A stretch of 64,000 nucleotides of DNA, taken from Mucilaginibacter glaciei. Its GTDB lineage: Bacteria > Bacteroidota > Bacteroidia > Sphingobacteriales > Sphingobacteriaceae. Of this stretch, positions 46,875-55,002 are shown one piece after another. The notes below the pieces were generated by a model. The model was not told the DNA's origin and made no database searches. It saw only the letters and a program-made list of their open reading frames with translations. Position numbers and translations under genes: made by a program. Position 1 is the stretch's first letter; each line of letters begins with the position of its first letter. The stretch covers positions 62,001 to 126,000 of the forward strand of contig NZ_JACWMX010000002.1 of NCBI RefSeq assembly GCF_014773245.1. The letters are read 5' to 3'.

Positions 46875-47284
46875 TCCTGTGCATCCTCCTTTACTGTAAT
46901 TTTTTGTGGCGCTACTTCCGGTGCGTGTATACCCAATGTATCTGCACGCTTTGCCACCTCGGTAAGTGTGCTTTTAAAGGCTAATTCGGCCTTGCTGCTT
47001 TTATATTCCCAGCTAAGTTCCTTTACCTCTTTGCTTATTTTATCAATATCGCGTACGGTGTTTTCAGATATGTGCCTGTTGGCGATGTAAAACATGCCCA
47101 ACAAGGCAACAAAAAATATAAACGGCAGCGCACGGGTAGCATCATCTATAGTGATGGTACCTTTATTAAACAATTGCGTAAAAAAGTTATCGGGAAGTTC
47201 CTTTACAGGTTTCTCCTCAACGATCAGTTTTTTTTCGGCAACTGCTTCCTCTTCCTGAATTTCTGTACGTAAACGATTGGTCAT
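46871..47284 (-). CDS. ftsL: FtsL-like cell division protein
   Basis: 137 residues, poorly conserved at sequence level. A cytosolic Glu/Lys-rich start (about 1-48) is followed by one membrane helix (about 50-70, ALPFIFFVALLGMFYIA) and a periplasmic coiled-coil-like helix (about 76-115). This layout and the position between rsmH and ftsI are those of FtsL, which recruits FtsW/FtsI. It overlaps both neighbours by 4 bases. The cytosolic part is longer than in E. coli FtsL. Confidence 0.8.
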   Translation of the reverse strand: MTNRLRTEIQEEEAVAEKKLIVEEKPVKELPDNFFTQLFNKGTITIDDATRALPFIFFVALLGMFYIANRHISENTVRDIDKISKEVKELSWEYKSSKAELAFKSTLTEVAKRADTLGIHAPEVAPQKITVKEDAQE

Positions 47285-48183
47285 CTTTTTACAGCTATTC
47301 TTAGTTTAGCGCTGCGCGCCCTGTTATTGTTAATTATCTCTTCGTCGGTAGCCGTTACCGCGCCGCGGGTAACCGCATCAAACGGGCGGTTATCATTACC
47401 GTACAGGTCTTTCTCCAGCTCGCCGCTGAACTTGCCCTTGGCAATAAAATTCTTTACCAGCCTGTCTTCTAAAGAATGGTACGACATGACTACCAGCCTG
47501 CCGCCCGGGGCCAATACATCGGTTGTTTGCAATAAAAATTCCTTTAACGCCTCCAGCTCCTGGTTTACCTCGATACGCAGCGCCTGGAAAACCTGCGCCA
47601 GATACTTGTTCTCCTTACCGCGGGGGATCAGGTTAATGATCGCATTCTTTAAATCGGCAACGGTTATAATTGGGCCGTTCAACCGCGCGGTTATGATGGT
47701 TTTAGCTAACGACTTTGCATTTTGGATCTCGCCATACATCCCGAAGATGCGGTGTAAATCTGCTTCGCTATAATTGTTTACTATCTCTTTAGCGCTCAAG
47801 TCCGACTGCTGGTTCATGCGCATATCCAGCTCGGCATCAAAACGGATAGAAAACCCGCGCTCGGCCTGGTCAAACTGGTAGGATGATACACCCAGATCTG
47901 CCAGGATCCCATCAACCGGGATAGCATCATGCAGCCGTGTAAAATTCTTCATGTAACGGAAGTTTTGGTCTATGAAGGTAAACCTGTCATCTGCAATCTC
48001 GTTTCGCTGTGCATCCACATCCTGGTCAAATGCTAATAACCGGCCATCTTTCCCCAGGTGCTTCATGATCTCGCGCGAGTGGCCACCACCGCCAAAGGTT
48101 ACATCCACATAAGTACCGTTAGGCTTAATGGCTAAACCTTCTATACATTCCTGCAGCATCACCGGGGTATGGTAATTACTCAT
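47281..48183 (-). CDS. rsmH: 16S rRNA (cytosine1402-N4)-methyltransferase RsmH
   Basis: 300 residues of the MraW family. It methylates C1402 of 16S rRNA with SAM. Motif I YVDVTFGGGGHSREI (about 25-39) and the motif with VDGILADLGVSSYQFD (about 93-108) are diagnostic. The C-terminal NNRARSAKLRIA is also standard. Its start overlaps mraZ by 8 bases. Confidence 0.97.
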   Translation of the reverse strand: MSNYHTPVMLQECIEGLAIKPNGTYVDVTFGGGGHSREIMKHLGKDGRLLAFDQDVDAQRNEIADDRFTFIDQNFRYMKNFTRLHDAIPVDGILADLGVSSYQFDQAERGFSIRFDAELDMRMNQQSDLSAKEIVNNYSEADLHRIFGMYGEIQNAKSLAKTIITARLNGPIITVADLKNAIINLIPRGKENKYLAQVFQALRIEVNQELEALKEFLLQTTDVLAPGGRLVVMSYHSLEDRLVKNFIAKGKFSGELEKDLYGNDNRPFDAVTRGAVTATDEEIINNNRARSAKLRIAVKR

Positions 48184-48640
48184 TATTAGCCCTCCCCTTA
48201 TTCGCCATTACCTGCTCGGCCAGTTCGGCAAAGTTCTCCGGCTCGTCGTTGATCATTTGCTGGTGGGCTGCCTTATCCCAAAGCTCCACCTTGTTCAACA
48301 TGCAATTCAAAACCACCTCTCCGGTAATACCGGCATAGTCGGTAAGATTTTTGGGCAAGTTAACCCTGCCGGCCGCATCGGGCATCAAAGTTGTCGCGCC
48401 GGCGGTAAAATATCTCACAAACTTTACAGCATTCCTGTCATATTCGTTAAGTTTGCTTAGTTCATCCAACTTTTTGTCCCACTCGGTTTTGGTGTAAATA
48501 ACAAGATACTTTTCGAGGCCGCGATTGATCACAAGGCCCTCATCATCAGCTTCAGGAAGCTGCTTTTTGAGGCCCGTGGGGATCATCATCCGCCCCTTGG
48601 CATCCAGTTTACATTCAAATTCTCCGGTTAAGTAAGGCAT
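48176..48640 (-). CDS. mraZ: Transcriptional regulator MraZ
   Basis: 154 residues from the ATG at 48640 (MPYLTGEFECKLDAKGRMMIP). The open frame runs 20 codons further up but would then overlap the operator. Two tandem AbrB-like MraZ domains carry the DAKGR (about 12-16) and DAAGRVNLP (about 88-96) loops. MraZ is a DNA-binding regulator of the dcw cluster and usually represses its own promoter. First gene of the cluster. Confidence 0.95.
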   Translation of the reverse strand: MPYLTGEFECKLDAKGRMMIPTGLKKQLPEADDEGLVINRGLEKYLVIYTKTEWDKKLDELSKLNEYDRNAVKFVRYFTAGATTLMPDAAGRVNLPKNLTDYAGITGEVVLNCMLNKVELWDKAAHQQMINDEPENFAELAEQVMANKGRANNE

Positions 48641-48680
48641 TCTTGTGGCTGTACAATTTTTGTAACGTAAAAGTAGATTA

Positions 48681-48713
48681 CTTTTACCACTTATTACCAC
48701 TTTTTACCACCAA
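48681..48713 (-). promoter_or_regulatory. Probable MraZ operator (three 10-bp repeats)
   Basis: On the minus strand the unit GTGGTAA occurs three times at exact 10-bp spacing (taccac on the plus strand at 48685, 48695 and 48705), about 41 bases before the mraZ ATG. This is the form and position of the tandem MraZ boxes known in other bacteria (TGGG-type units with 5-bp spacers), here with GTGGT. Confidence 0.75.
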
Positions 48714-48767
48714 AAGTTTTCAACATTTTTTGGGGTGGCTTTTTGCATGATAACTCCCTGTTATTTA

Positions 48768-48775
48768 TAGCTTTG
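48768..48775 (+). promoter_or_regulatory. -7 promoter element of purU (TAGCTTTG)
   Basis: An exact match to TAnnTTTG, 28 bases before the purU ATG, with a TTTTG block about 22 bases upstream as the -33 element. Confidence 0.55.
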
Positions 48776-48803
48776 AAGGCCGAACAAGGCATCTAAAACT
48801 CAA

Positions 48804-49628
48804 ATGATAATATTTATTCAATGTACCGACCAGGTGGGGTTGGTAGCCGCCATTTCACGGTCGCTGGCGAGGGGCGGTTTCAACATTATCAGTCTGCAAG
48901 AACATGTAGATAATACCGAAAACCTGTTTTTTATACGGCTGGAAGTTGACAAGAATACAGATACCGAAAGCCTGGCCACCGACCTGGAAAAAATACTACC
49001 GACGGGTGCGCTCATCAAAATAAATCCACGACCGCTAAAGAAAATAGTAGTATTGGTTACCAAGGAGTATCATTGCCTGGCCGATATACTGGTGCGCAAT
49101 TACTTTAAAACGCTGGGTGCCGAGGTGCAATGCGTTATTGGCAACCATACCACGCTGCAAAATATTTGCGAGCGGTTCGATATTCCTTTCCATTTAATTG
49201 AAACTACAGGCGATGCAGCAGCATCAGAGCAAAGCGTTGTAGAGATCATTGACGGATATGATTTTGACTACCTGGTGCTGGCAAAATTCATGCGCATCCT
49301 GAGCCCAAATTTTGTGGGCCGCTACCCTATGCGGATCATCAATATCCATCATAGCTTTTTACCCGCATTTGCAGGCGCCAGCCCCTACAGGCAGGCGTAT
49401 GAGCGCGGCGTTAAACTCATAGGCGCCACTGCGCATTATGTAACTAATGAGTTGGATGAAGGCCCCATCATCGCGCAGCAAATTACCCCTGCCGGGCACT
49501 CGTTAACAGTTAAGGATATGGTGAAGGCGGGTAAAGAGGTGGAGACCGCCGTATTGGCCAAAGCTCTTAAACTGGTATTTGAAGACCGCGTATTTGTGTA
49601 TAAAAACAAAACGGTGGTGCTTGAGTAA
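48804..49628 (+). CDS. purU: Formyltetrahydrofolate deformylase PurU
   Basis: 274 residues. It hydrolyses 10-formyl-THF to formate and THF, which balances the one-carbon pool. An N-terminal ACT domain (about 1-80, CTDQVGLVAAISRSLARGG) and a C-terminal formyltransferase domain with NIHHSFLPAFAGASPYRQAY (about 190-209) and LDEGPIIAQQ carry the catalytic Asn, His and Asp. It diverges from the dcw cluster. Its stop codon is inside a perfect hairpin. Confidence 0.95.
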   Translation: MIIFIQCTDQVGLVAAISRSLARGGFNIISLQEHVDNTENLFFIRLEVDKNTDTESLATDLEKILPTGALIKINPRPLKKIVVLVTKEYHCLADILVRNYFKTLGAEVQCVIGNHTTLQNICERFDIPFHLIETTGDAAASEQSVVEIIDGYDFDYLVLAKFMRILSPNFVGRYPMRIINIHHSFLPAFAGASPYRQAYERGVKLIGATAHYVTNELDEGPIIAQQITPAGHSLTVKDMVKAGKEVETAVLAKALKLVFEDRVFVYKNKTVVLE

Positions 49629-49640
49629 GCACCACCGTTT
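49609..49640 (-). terminator. Hairpin overlapping the purU stop; terminator of the GH32 gene
   Basis: The arms aaacggtggtgctt and aagcaccaccgttt pair perfectly over 14 bp around gagt, and include the last purU codons and its TAA. The T-rich tail is on the minus strand, so it best fits the end of the convergent GH32 gene. Confidence 0.75.
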
Positions 49641-49664
49641 GAAGCATATATTTGTAAATAATTC

Positions 49665-51176
49665 TTACCAGATAGATTTCAGCGGCGTTATTTCCACATC
49701 TTTTAACTCCATACCGTTACTTAAAATACTTAAACGGGTGTAAGGCTTTTTAGGGAAAAACACACCGGTCAAATTGCTTAAGCCACCATCGGCAAAAAAT
49801 TCTATGGATGATTGATCGACGATCAGTTCCAGGTCTGACGACGGGGTAATGTCTATCCTCGGCGCGTAGGCAACCCCGGTAAAGATCTTACTAAAATCAT
49901 TCCGGCCGGCATTGGTTCGATTCAGGTAGTAATGGTTGTTCTTTTTATCAAACCCGATGATCAGTTTTTCGCCGCTTTCGTTACCCAACACTATTGAGTA
50001 ATTAGCGAGCTGGTCTGTTTTGAATTTTAGGCGGTACTGCCCCAGGTTTTGTTTGATGACCGAGAAAATGTTGTTGCCATTGGCCAGATCCTTCGCGTTT
50101 AGCTTTATGGTTTTAGCGGTTATGTTCTTCAATTCTTTTACCGGGTTTGATGCCAGGTAAACATCGCTGCCCAACTCTTCCAGTGATAACTCACGCGGGA
50201 TGGTCATGGCATTGCGCCACTTAACGGTCGGCACCTGGTTAGCGTACAGCCAGTTACCCATCCAGCCCAAAAATACCTTGCGGTTGCCGGTATTGCCCCA
50301 GGTTACGCCTGCATAATCATCCGGGCCAAAATCTATCCATTTGGTTTTTGTGCTTACGGGTGTAAACTTACTACCGTCAAACTGCCCCACAAAATATTGC
50401 GTAGCCGAGCCACCGTTGGTACCGCCGGGGTTGATACTCACCAGCAGCACCCAGTAATCTTTACCGTTCAGTTTTAAAGGCATCAGATCAGGGCATTCCC
50501 AAACACCACCGTGGGCGCCAATCATTTGGCCAAATTCACTTTCTTTTTTCCAGTTTTTAAGGTTGGGCGACGAATAAAAGGCTATCCTATCTTTAACGGC
50601 CAGGCTCATCAGCCATTTTTTACCGGGCGCATACCAAAACACTTTCGGGTCGCGAAAATCCTTTATACCGGGGTTTTTAAGCACCGGGTTGCTTTTATAT
50701 TTTGTCCAGGTTTTACCTTCATCAAGGCTGTAGGCCAGGCTTTCGTTCTGATAATTTACGGTACCGTTCTTTTCGCCCACCGGGTCGTGATGGGTAAAAA
50801 TAGCCACCATAGCCGGGTGGTCTTTAGTACCCAGGCCTGATGTGTTCTTTTCGTCCACAACTACGCTGCCGCTAAAAATATAGCCTAATTTATCGGGGTA
50901 CAGGGCAATAGGCAACTGCTTCCAGTGGATCATATCTTTACTCACCGCATGTCCCCAGTGCATCGGCCCCCAAACTGTTGCCTTTGGATAATATTGAAAA
51001 AAAAGGTGATAGTTACCTTTGTAGTACACCATCCCGTTAGGGTCGTTAGTCCATTTTTCCTGCGGCGAAAAATGCACCTGCGGACGGTACTGCTCGTGGT
51101 ATAATTTGGTTTGTGCTTTTACAGCTATGGTGCTTATAGCTATACAGCCAATGAGTAATCCTTGCTTAATATTCAT
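49665..51176 (-). CDS. Secreted glycoside hydrolase family 32 (fructan hydrolase)
   Basis: 503 residues with a signal peptide (first about 21, ending VKAQ). The GH32 five-bladed propeller shows the nucleophile in WTNDPNGMVYY (about 42-52), the RDP motif in FRDPKVFW (about 174-181) and the acid/base Glu in WECPDL (about 227-232). A C-terminal beta-sandwich follows (about 350-503). It probably cleaves beta-fructosides such as levan or inulin. Exo or endo action cannot be told. No SusC/SusD pair or fructose kinase is beside it, so it is not in a typical utilisation locus here. Confidence 0.93.
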   Translation of the reverse strand: MNIKQGLLIGCIAISTIAVKAQTKLYHEQYRPQVHFSPQEKWTNDPNGMVYYKGNYHLFFQYYPKATVWGPMHWGHAVSKDMIHWKQLPIALYPDKLGYIFSGSVVVDEKNTSGLGTKDHPAMVAIFTHHDPVGEKNGTVNYQNESLAYSLDEGKTWTKYKSNPVLKNPGIKDFRDPKVFWYAPGKKWLMSLAVKDRIAFYSSPNLKNWKKESEFGQMIGAHGGVWECPDLMPLKLNGKDYWVLLVSINPGGTNGGSATQYFVGQFDGSKFTPVSTKTKWIDFGPDDYAGVTWGNTGNRKVFLGWMGNWLYANQVPTVKWRNAMTIPRELSLEELGSDVYLASNPVKELKNITAKTIKLNAKDLANGNNIFSVIKQNLGQYRLKFKTDQLANYSIVLGNESGEKLIIGFDKKNNHYYLNRTNAGRNDFSKIFTGVAYAPRIDITPSSDLELIVDQSSIEFFADGGLSNLTGVFFPKKPYTRLSILSNGMELKDVEITPLKSIW

Positions 51177-51362
51177 GTAAAGGGGTTTATTAGAGCAATA
51201 TTACGCTTTAACAAACAAATAGCCAATTAGATTTCACTTACGCAGCCATTCCGTGGATAGTAATCATCGCAGCAACGTGATATATGATTAATAATAATTG
51301 GCGTACAAACCATTTCAACACTGCGCAAAAGCGCGTCGCCCTTTTACTGCACAGATAATTTC

Positions 51363-51782
51363 TTAAAAATCCAGTTTATCGGGTCCCGATATTTTAGCTA
51401 TGTTACAATTACAGCCGCCCGAGATCTTAATAACTGCACTTTTGGTTTCGCCGGTTACCGAGTTGGTAGCCGTAATGCGAATATCATCGCCCGCGGTTGA
51501 GAATTCCCCTTTGTTATCATTTGCCGCCACCAATACAAAACCTGCAACAAAATCAACATTGGGAGGATATAGGGGCAACACCACAGCTTTTTGGGTACGC
51601 AGGTTGAGGACTGTTATATTATTGAATTTGGCATTTGGGTTTTTGCTATCGTTCAATACAATGCCTGCATAGGTATAAATGTATTGAGCCGTGCAGGCTG
51701 TAGTGCAAGCCTGATTACTGTTTTTAGTGCAGGCAGCAAAGCCGACCAATAAAACAAGGAGGAGGTATAGTTTTTTAAGCAT
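51363..51782 (-). CDS. Hypothetical lipoprotein, 139 residues
   Basis: It starts MLKKLYLLLVLLVGFAAC with a lipobox ending at Cys18. The mature part has four more Cys (CTTAC..., and CNCN near the end), which could form disulfides. Beta-rich, no domain recognised. Probably exposed on the periplasmic or outer face. Monocistronic. Confidence 0.6.
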   Translation of the reverse strand: MLKKLYLLLVLLVGFAACTKNSNQACTTACTAQYIYTYAGIVLNDSKNPNAKFNNITVLNLRTQKAVVLPLYPPNVDFVAGFVLVAANDNKGEFSTAGDDIRITATNSVTGETKSAVIKISGGCNCNIAKISGPDKLDF

Positions 51783-51853
51783 CGTGATACGTTTTCACTA
51801 TTACGTAATGATGCGGAGTAGTGATACAGTTGCAAATAAACCGGTGCGTAAAC

Positions 51854-52276
51854 TTACAATACCTGGTTAAATTCCAGCCGTTCGCCGTCGGGGCCGGTAA
51901 TGTTAAAGTATTTGCAGCCGTTTTTCCAAAACTGCAGGAATACAGGTTCGGGCTCTAAGATAGTTAACCCCGCTGCTTTTATAGTTTTAAAGGCTACATC
52001 AATATCGGGTACATCAAAGGCGATGTGATCTATATGCCCGTTTTTTCGCGTACGGATCTCCTGCAGTTCTTGCTCGGGTAATTGGTACAGCTCGATGATC
52101 ATCGAGTCGCGCTGCATCATCACGCAGGTTCCGCGCGCGCCGGCTTCGCCAAAGCCCGCCTGCATTACGTTAGCAAAGCCCAAACGGCTGTAGAACGCCT
52201 GCGATGTTTCAATATGGGTAACAGGCACACCTATATGCTGGATGCCCGTAATATTAATATTGATAGGTGATTGCAT
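51854..52276 (-). CDS. VOC family protein (glyoxalase-like)
   Basis: 140 residues with two paired beta-alpha-beta-beta-beta units. It opens HIGVPVTHIETSQAFYSRLGF (His15 metal ligand), then a mid HIDHIAFDVPDI (about 79-90) and the ending PDGERLEFNQV (Glu ligand). Such proteins bind a divalent metal and act on small molecules, as methylmalonyl-CoA epimerases, glyoxalases or dioxygenases. The substrate is unknown. It lies 42 bases downstream of the barrel protein on the same strand. Confidence 0.85.
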   Translation of the reverse strand: MQSPININITGIQHIGVPVTHIETSQAFYSRLGFANVMQAGFGEAGARGTCVMMQRDSMIIELYQLPEQELQEIRTRKNGHIDHIAFDVPDIDVAFKTIKAAGLTILEPEPVFLQFWKNGCKYFNITGPDGERLEFNQVL

Positions 52277-52318
52277 AGCGTGGTGTAAGTAAACTTTAAC
52301 GTGGCTAACCTGGGTTTG

Positions 52319-52963
52319 TTATCCCTCCCAATTCAGATACTTACCGCCACGGCCCTTTCTTTGACCACGGCTTGAGCCGCCGCCGTCTTTACGGCCACCG
52401 CCAAAGAAGAAACCCATTTTAACACCCAGGTACCCGGCTTTATTAGGCAAAAAATTGTAATCGCCCGAAACACGGAAGTGCCCAACTTCGAAACCAACTT
52501 CGGGAAATACCCCTATCTTAGATTCTAATAAGGTACCGTTAACGATGGTGCTGCCGTTGGCATCTAACACCTGGATAGAAGATTGACTAAACACACCTGC
52601 ACCTGCACCGATAAACGGCCTGAAACCACCATCCATTAAATAGTATTCGCCGGTTAAAGCGTACGAGGTTAACGATGCAATTTGTGAGGCTGAGAAGGTA
52701 TTAGATACGGCATCATAAGTACTATAACCAAGTAAAGCGGCATCTACTCTTAAACCGACAGCAAACTGATCGCTCAAGCGGTAATGCGGATGCAAGGTAA
52801 ACGAAACACCCCCCGATGAGGAACCCGCTCCGCTACCCGAATTGGCCGGTGATGCGTAACCTAAACTAAAATCAACCTTAAAGGCCCTGAAATTTTCTGA
52901 CTGGCTACGGGCGTTCAGTATAAACGTAGTAAGTACAACAAGGGTAAGTATAAGTCTCTTCAT
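52319..52963 (-). CDS. Outer-membrane beta-barrel protein
   Basis: 214 residues from the ATG at 52963, which gives the signal peptide MKRLILTLVVLTTFILNARSQ. A start at 53002 is less likely. Alternating hydrophobic and polar strands with Gly-rich turns follow (FSLGYASP, VGLRVDAALLGY, GEYYLMDGGFRPFIGAGAGVF, VGFEVGHFRVSGDYNF). This is the pattern of small OmpA-like barrels. The tail is unusual: a Gly/Arg/Ser-rich stretch after the last strand (FFFGGGRKDGGGSSRGQRKG). Function unknown. Confidence 0.8.
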   Translation of the reverse strand: MKRLILTLVVLTTFILNARSQSENFRAFKVDFSLGYASPANSGSGAGSSSGGVSFTLHPHYRLSDQFAVGLRVDAALLGYSTYDAVSNTFSASQIASLTSYALTGEYYLMDGGFRPFIGAGAGVFSQSSIQVLDANGSTIVNGTLLESKIGVFPEVGFEVGHFRVSGDYNFLPNKAGYLGVKMGFFFGGGRKDGGGSSRGQRKGRGGKYLNWEG

Positions 52964-53175
52964 ATTGGGTGATAAGGTTTTAACGGTTTGTAAAAATAAC
53001 ATTCCTATTGATAATGAGAAGTTAAATCTTTTAAATATTGAATTATTTGCATGGGTTTAGATAGAGTTACCTATCGGCCGGAGACGAGCCCCCCGGGTGT
53101 TTTACTGTGGCAGCAGACTTTAGGCACATTTGCGCGACGTCGTAGACGTCAATAGCGAGAAAGCTCAATGGACAG

Positions 53176-53571
53176 TTACTGTTCGTTAGCTTCGATTAAA
53201 TCCCAGAGGTTACCGTATAGATCTTCAAAAACAGCAACTGTACCGTAAGGTTCAACCTGTGGTGTCCGTACAAATTTTACACCGTTTTGCAGGTATAAGT
53301 TATAATCACGGTCAAAGTTATCGGTATATAAAAATAAGAACACCCGCCCCCCGGTTTGGTTGCCCACGTGGTTTGATTGTTCCGTACCTACGGCCCGGGC
53401 AAGCAGCAAGGAAAAACTGGCAGAGTTCGGCGGGGCTATCCGCACCCAGCGCTTAGTACTATTGATGACAGTATCTTCCACTAATTCAAAGCCCAGCTTT
53501 TGGGTATAAAAGGCTATAGCCTCGTCATAATCTTTTACGAGCAGGGATATTTGCCCTATTGTTTGTGTCAT
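53176..53571 (-). CDS. VOC family protein (glyoxalase/bleomycin-resistance type)
   Basis: 131 residues. It starts TIGQISLLVKDYDEAIAFYTQKLGFELVED, typical of VOC domain 1, and ends VAVFEDLYGNLWDLIE, with the Glu metal-ligand region of domain 2. The first ligand position is Gln rather than His (GQISLLV), as in some VOC members without bound metal. The substrate is unknown. It is separate from the other VOC gene. Confidence 0.8.
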   Translation of the reverse strand: MTQTIGQISLLVKDYDEAIAFYTQKLGFELVEDTVINSTKRWVRIAPPNSASFSLLLARAVGTEQSNHVGNQTGGRVFLFLYTDNFDRDYNLYLQNGVKFVRTPQVEPYGTVAVFEDLYGNLWDLIEANEQ

Positions 53572-53653
53572 GCTATATTCATAGTTAGGTTAGAAAAGGG
53601 CCCGCACTAATTTATTATTAATAAAATACTTTCTTTGCATAAAAATATACAAC

Positions 53654-54112
53654 ATGTCGTTACAAGCAGGCCAGCAGGCACCACAATTCACACTAAAATC
53701 AACAGACCTTAAAGATGTTTCGTTAGCCGATTTTAAGGGGCAAAAGGTAGTACTACACTTTTTCCCTCTGGCGTTTACCGGCGTTTGCACCACACAGCTT
53801 TGCACTATGCGCGATAGCTTTGGTTACTACGATGGCCTTAACGCGCAGATCTTAGGCATCTCTGTCGATTCGCCGTTCACGCTGGCTAAGTTTAAGGAAG
53901 AAAACGCTTACCAGTTCCCTTTACTGTCAGATTTTAACAAAGAGGTTTCATCTGCCTACGGTGCTTTATATGCCGACTTTATGGGAATGCACGGCGTATC
54001 TCAGCGTGCGGCATTTGTTATAGATGAGGAGCAGAACATTATATATGCCGAAGTATTGGAGAACGCCGGCGACCTGCCAGATTTTGATGCGATAGCAGAA
54101 AAAGTAAAGTAA
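53654..54112 (+). CDS. Peroxiredoxin (redoxin domain)
   Basis: 152 residues of the AhpC/TSA fold. FPLAFTGVCTTQLCTMRD (about 37-54) has the peroxidatic Cys in the P-x3-T/S-x2-C-type site (Cys45) and a second Cys (Cys50) close by, as in the AhpE or atypical BCP-like groups. It reduces peroxides in the cytosol. No signal peptide. A ttctttg near 53630 may be its -7 element with one mismatch. Confidence 0.9.
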   Translation: MSLQAGQQAPQFTLKSTDLKDVSLADFKGQKVVLHFFPLAFTGVCTTQLCTMRDSFGYYDGLNAQILGISVDSPFTLAKFKEENAYQFPLLSDFNKEVSSAYGALYADFMGMHGVSQRAAFVIDEEQNIIYAEVLENAGDLPDFDAIAEKVK

Positions 54113-54123
54113 TTTCAGAAAAG

Positions 54124-54155
54124 TTTGCAGCGAATAGAAAAGTATTCTATTTTTG
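54124..54155 (+). promoter_or_regulatory. Promoter of the tRNA-Arg gene
   Basis: TTTG (54124-54127), a 20-base spacer, then TATTTTTG (54148-54155). Both match the Bacteroidota -33/-7 consensus exactly. The start would be about 55 bases before the tRNA. Confidence 0.7.
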
Positions 54156-54216
54156 CAGTCCGCTAAAAAAGGGGAATATGCTGGTTTCGGCATATGAAAC
54201 TTATCAATCGGGAAAT

Positions 54217-54290
54217 GCATTTGTAGCTCAATTGGATAGAGCATCTCACTACGGATGAGAAGGTTTGGGGTTCGAATCCCTACAAGTGCA
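54217..54290 (+). tRNA. tRNA-Arg (anticodon ACG)
   Basis: A full cloverleaf. The acceptor stem gcatttg / caagtgc has one G-U pair. The D arm is gctcaattggatagagc, the anticodon stem tctca / tgaga encloses loop ctacgga (ACG at the centre), and the T arm is ggggttcgaatcccc-like. The discriminator base is A. The CCA end is not encoded. Confidence 0.95.
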
Positions 54291-54298
54291 CAACTACT

Positions 54299-54333
54299 TA
54301 AAGCCTTTCTGTAAATAACGGAGAGGCTTTTAA
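54299..54333 (+). terminator. Terminator after tRNA-Arg
   Basis: The stem aaagcct / aggcttt is followed by a short T-run. It starts 10 bases past the tRNA and precedes adk. Confidence 0.65.
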
Positions 54334-54349
54334 CTTTAATCACAAAGGG

Positions 54350-54922
54350 ATGCTTAACTTGGTACTGTTTGGTCCCCCCGGAGCAGGGAAGGGTACCCAA
54401 TCACAAAATCTTATCGAAAAGTACGGATTAATTCATCTTTCAACGGGTGACTTGTTGCGTACCGAGATTGCTAACGGCACCCAATTGGGTATAGAGGCAA
54501 AAAAGTTGATGGACGATGGTAAACTGGTACCCGATGCAGTTGTTATTGGCATGATAAGCAATAAGCTGGACGCTAATAAAGATGCTAAGGGCTTCATTTT
54601 TGATGGTTTCCCGCGCACAGTGGCCCAGGCCGAAGCCTTGGATGAGTTATTGGCCTCCAAACAATCAGAGATCTCGGGCATGATCGCTTTAGAGGTTACC
54701 GATAGTGAATTAGAGCAACGCTTATTGCTACGCGGTAAAAGCTCTGGAAGGCCGGATGATGCCAACCCCGAAGTGATTCGCAAACGCATAAAAGAATACA
54801 ATGATAAAACCGCGCCTGTTGCCGGTTTTTATCAAAACCATAACAAATATACCAGCATCAACGGAATTGGGTCGATAGACGAGATCTTCGGATCTATCAA
54901 TTCTGTAGTAGCGGGTTACTAA
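54350..54922 (+). CDS. adk: Adenylate kinase
   Basis: 190 residues, the short form without the zinc-type LID insertion. It interconverts AMP + ATP with 2 ADP. The P-loop [10 protein letters not shown] (about 8-17), the AMP-binding STGDLLR (about 32-38) and GFPRT (about 85-89), and the LID Arg residues in [10 protein letters not shown] are present. It is followed by obgE after an 80-base spacer full of inverted repeats. Confidence 0.97.
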   Translation: MLNLVLFGPPGAGKGTQSQNLIEKYGLIHLSTGDLLRTEIANGTQLGIEAKKLMDDGKLVPDAVVIGMISNKLDANKDAKGFIFDGFPRTVAQAEALDELLASKQSEISGMIALEVTDSELEQRLLLRGKSSGRPDDANPEVIRKRIKEYNDKTAPVAGFYQNHNKYTSINGIGSIDEIFGSINSVVAGY

Positions 54923-54923
54923 G

Positions 54924-54995
54924 AATTTCGGATGTCGAACTTTCAATTTCGGATTTAGCTGAAATTCGACATCCGAAATTCGACATCCGAAATTT
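54924..54995 (+). repeat. Inverted repeats between adk and obgE
   Basis: The arm aatttcggatgtcgaa (54924-54939) is complementary to ttcgacatccgaaatt, which is present twice in overlapping tandem (54965-54980 and 54979-54994), followed by T4-5. Two alternative 16-bp hairpins are possible. Confidence 0.7.
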
Positions 54996-55002
54996 TTCAA
55001 TT

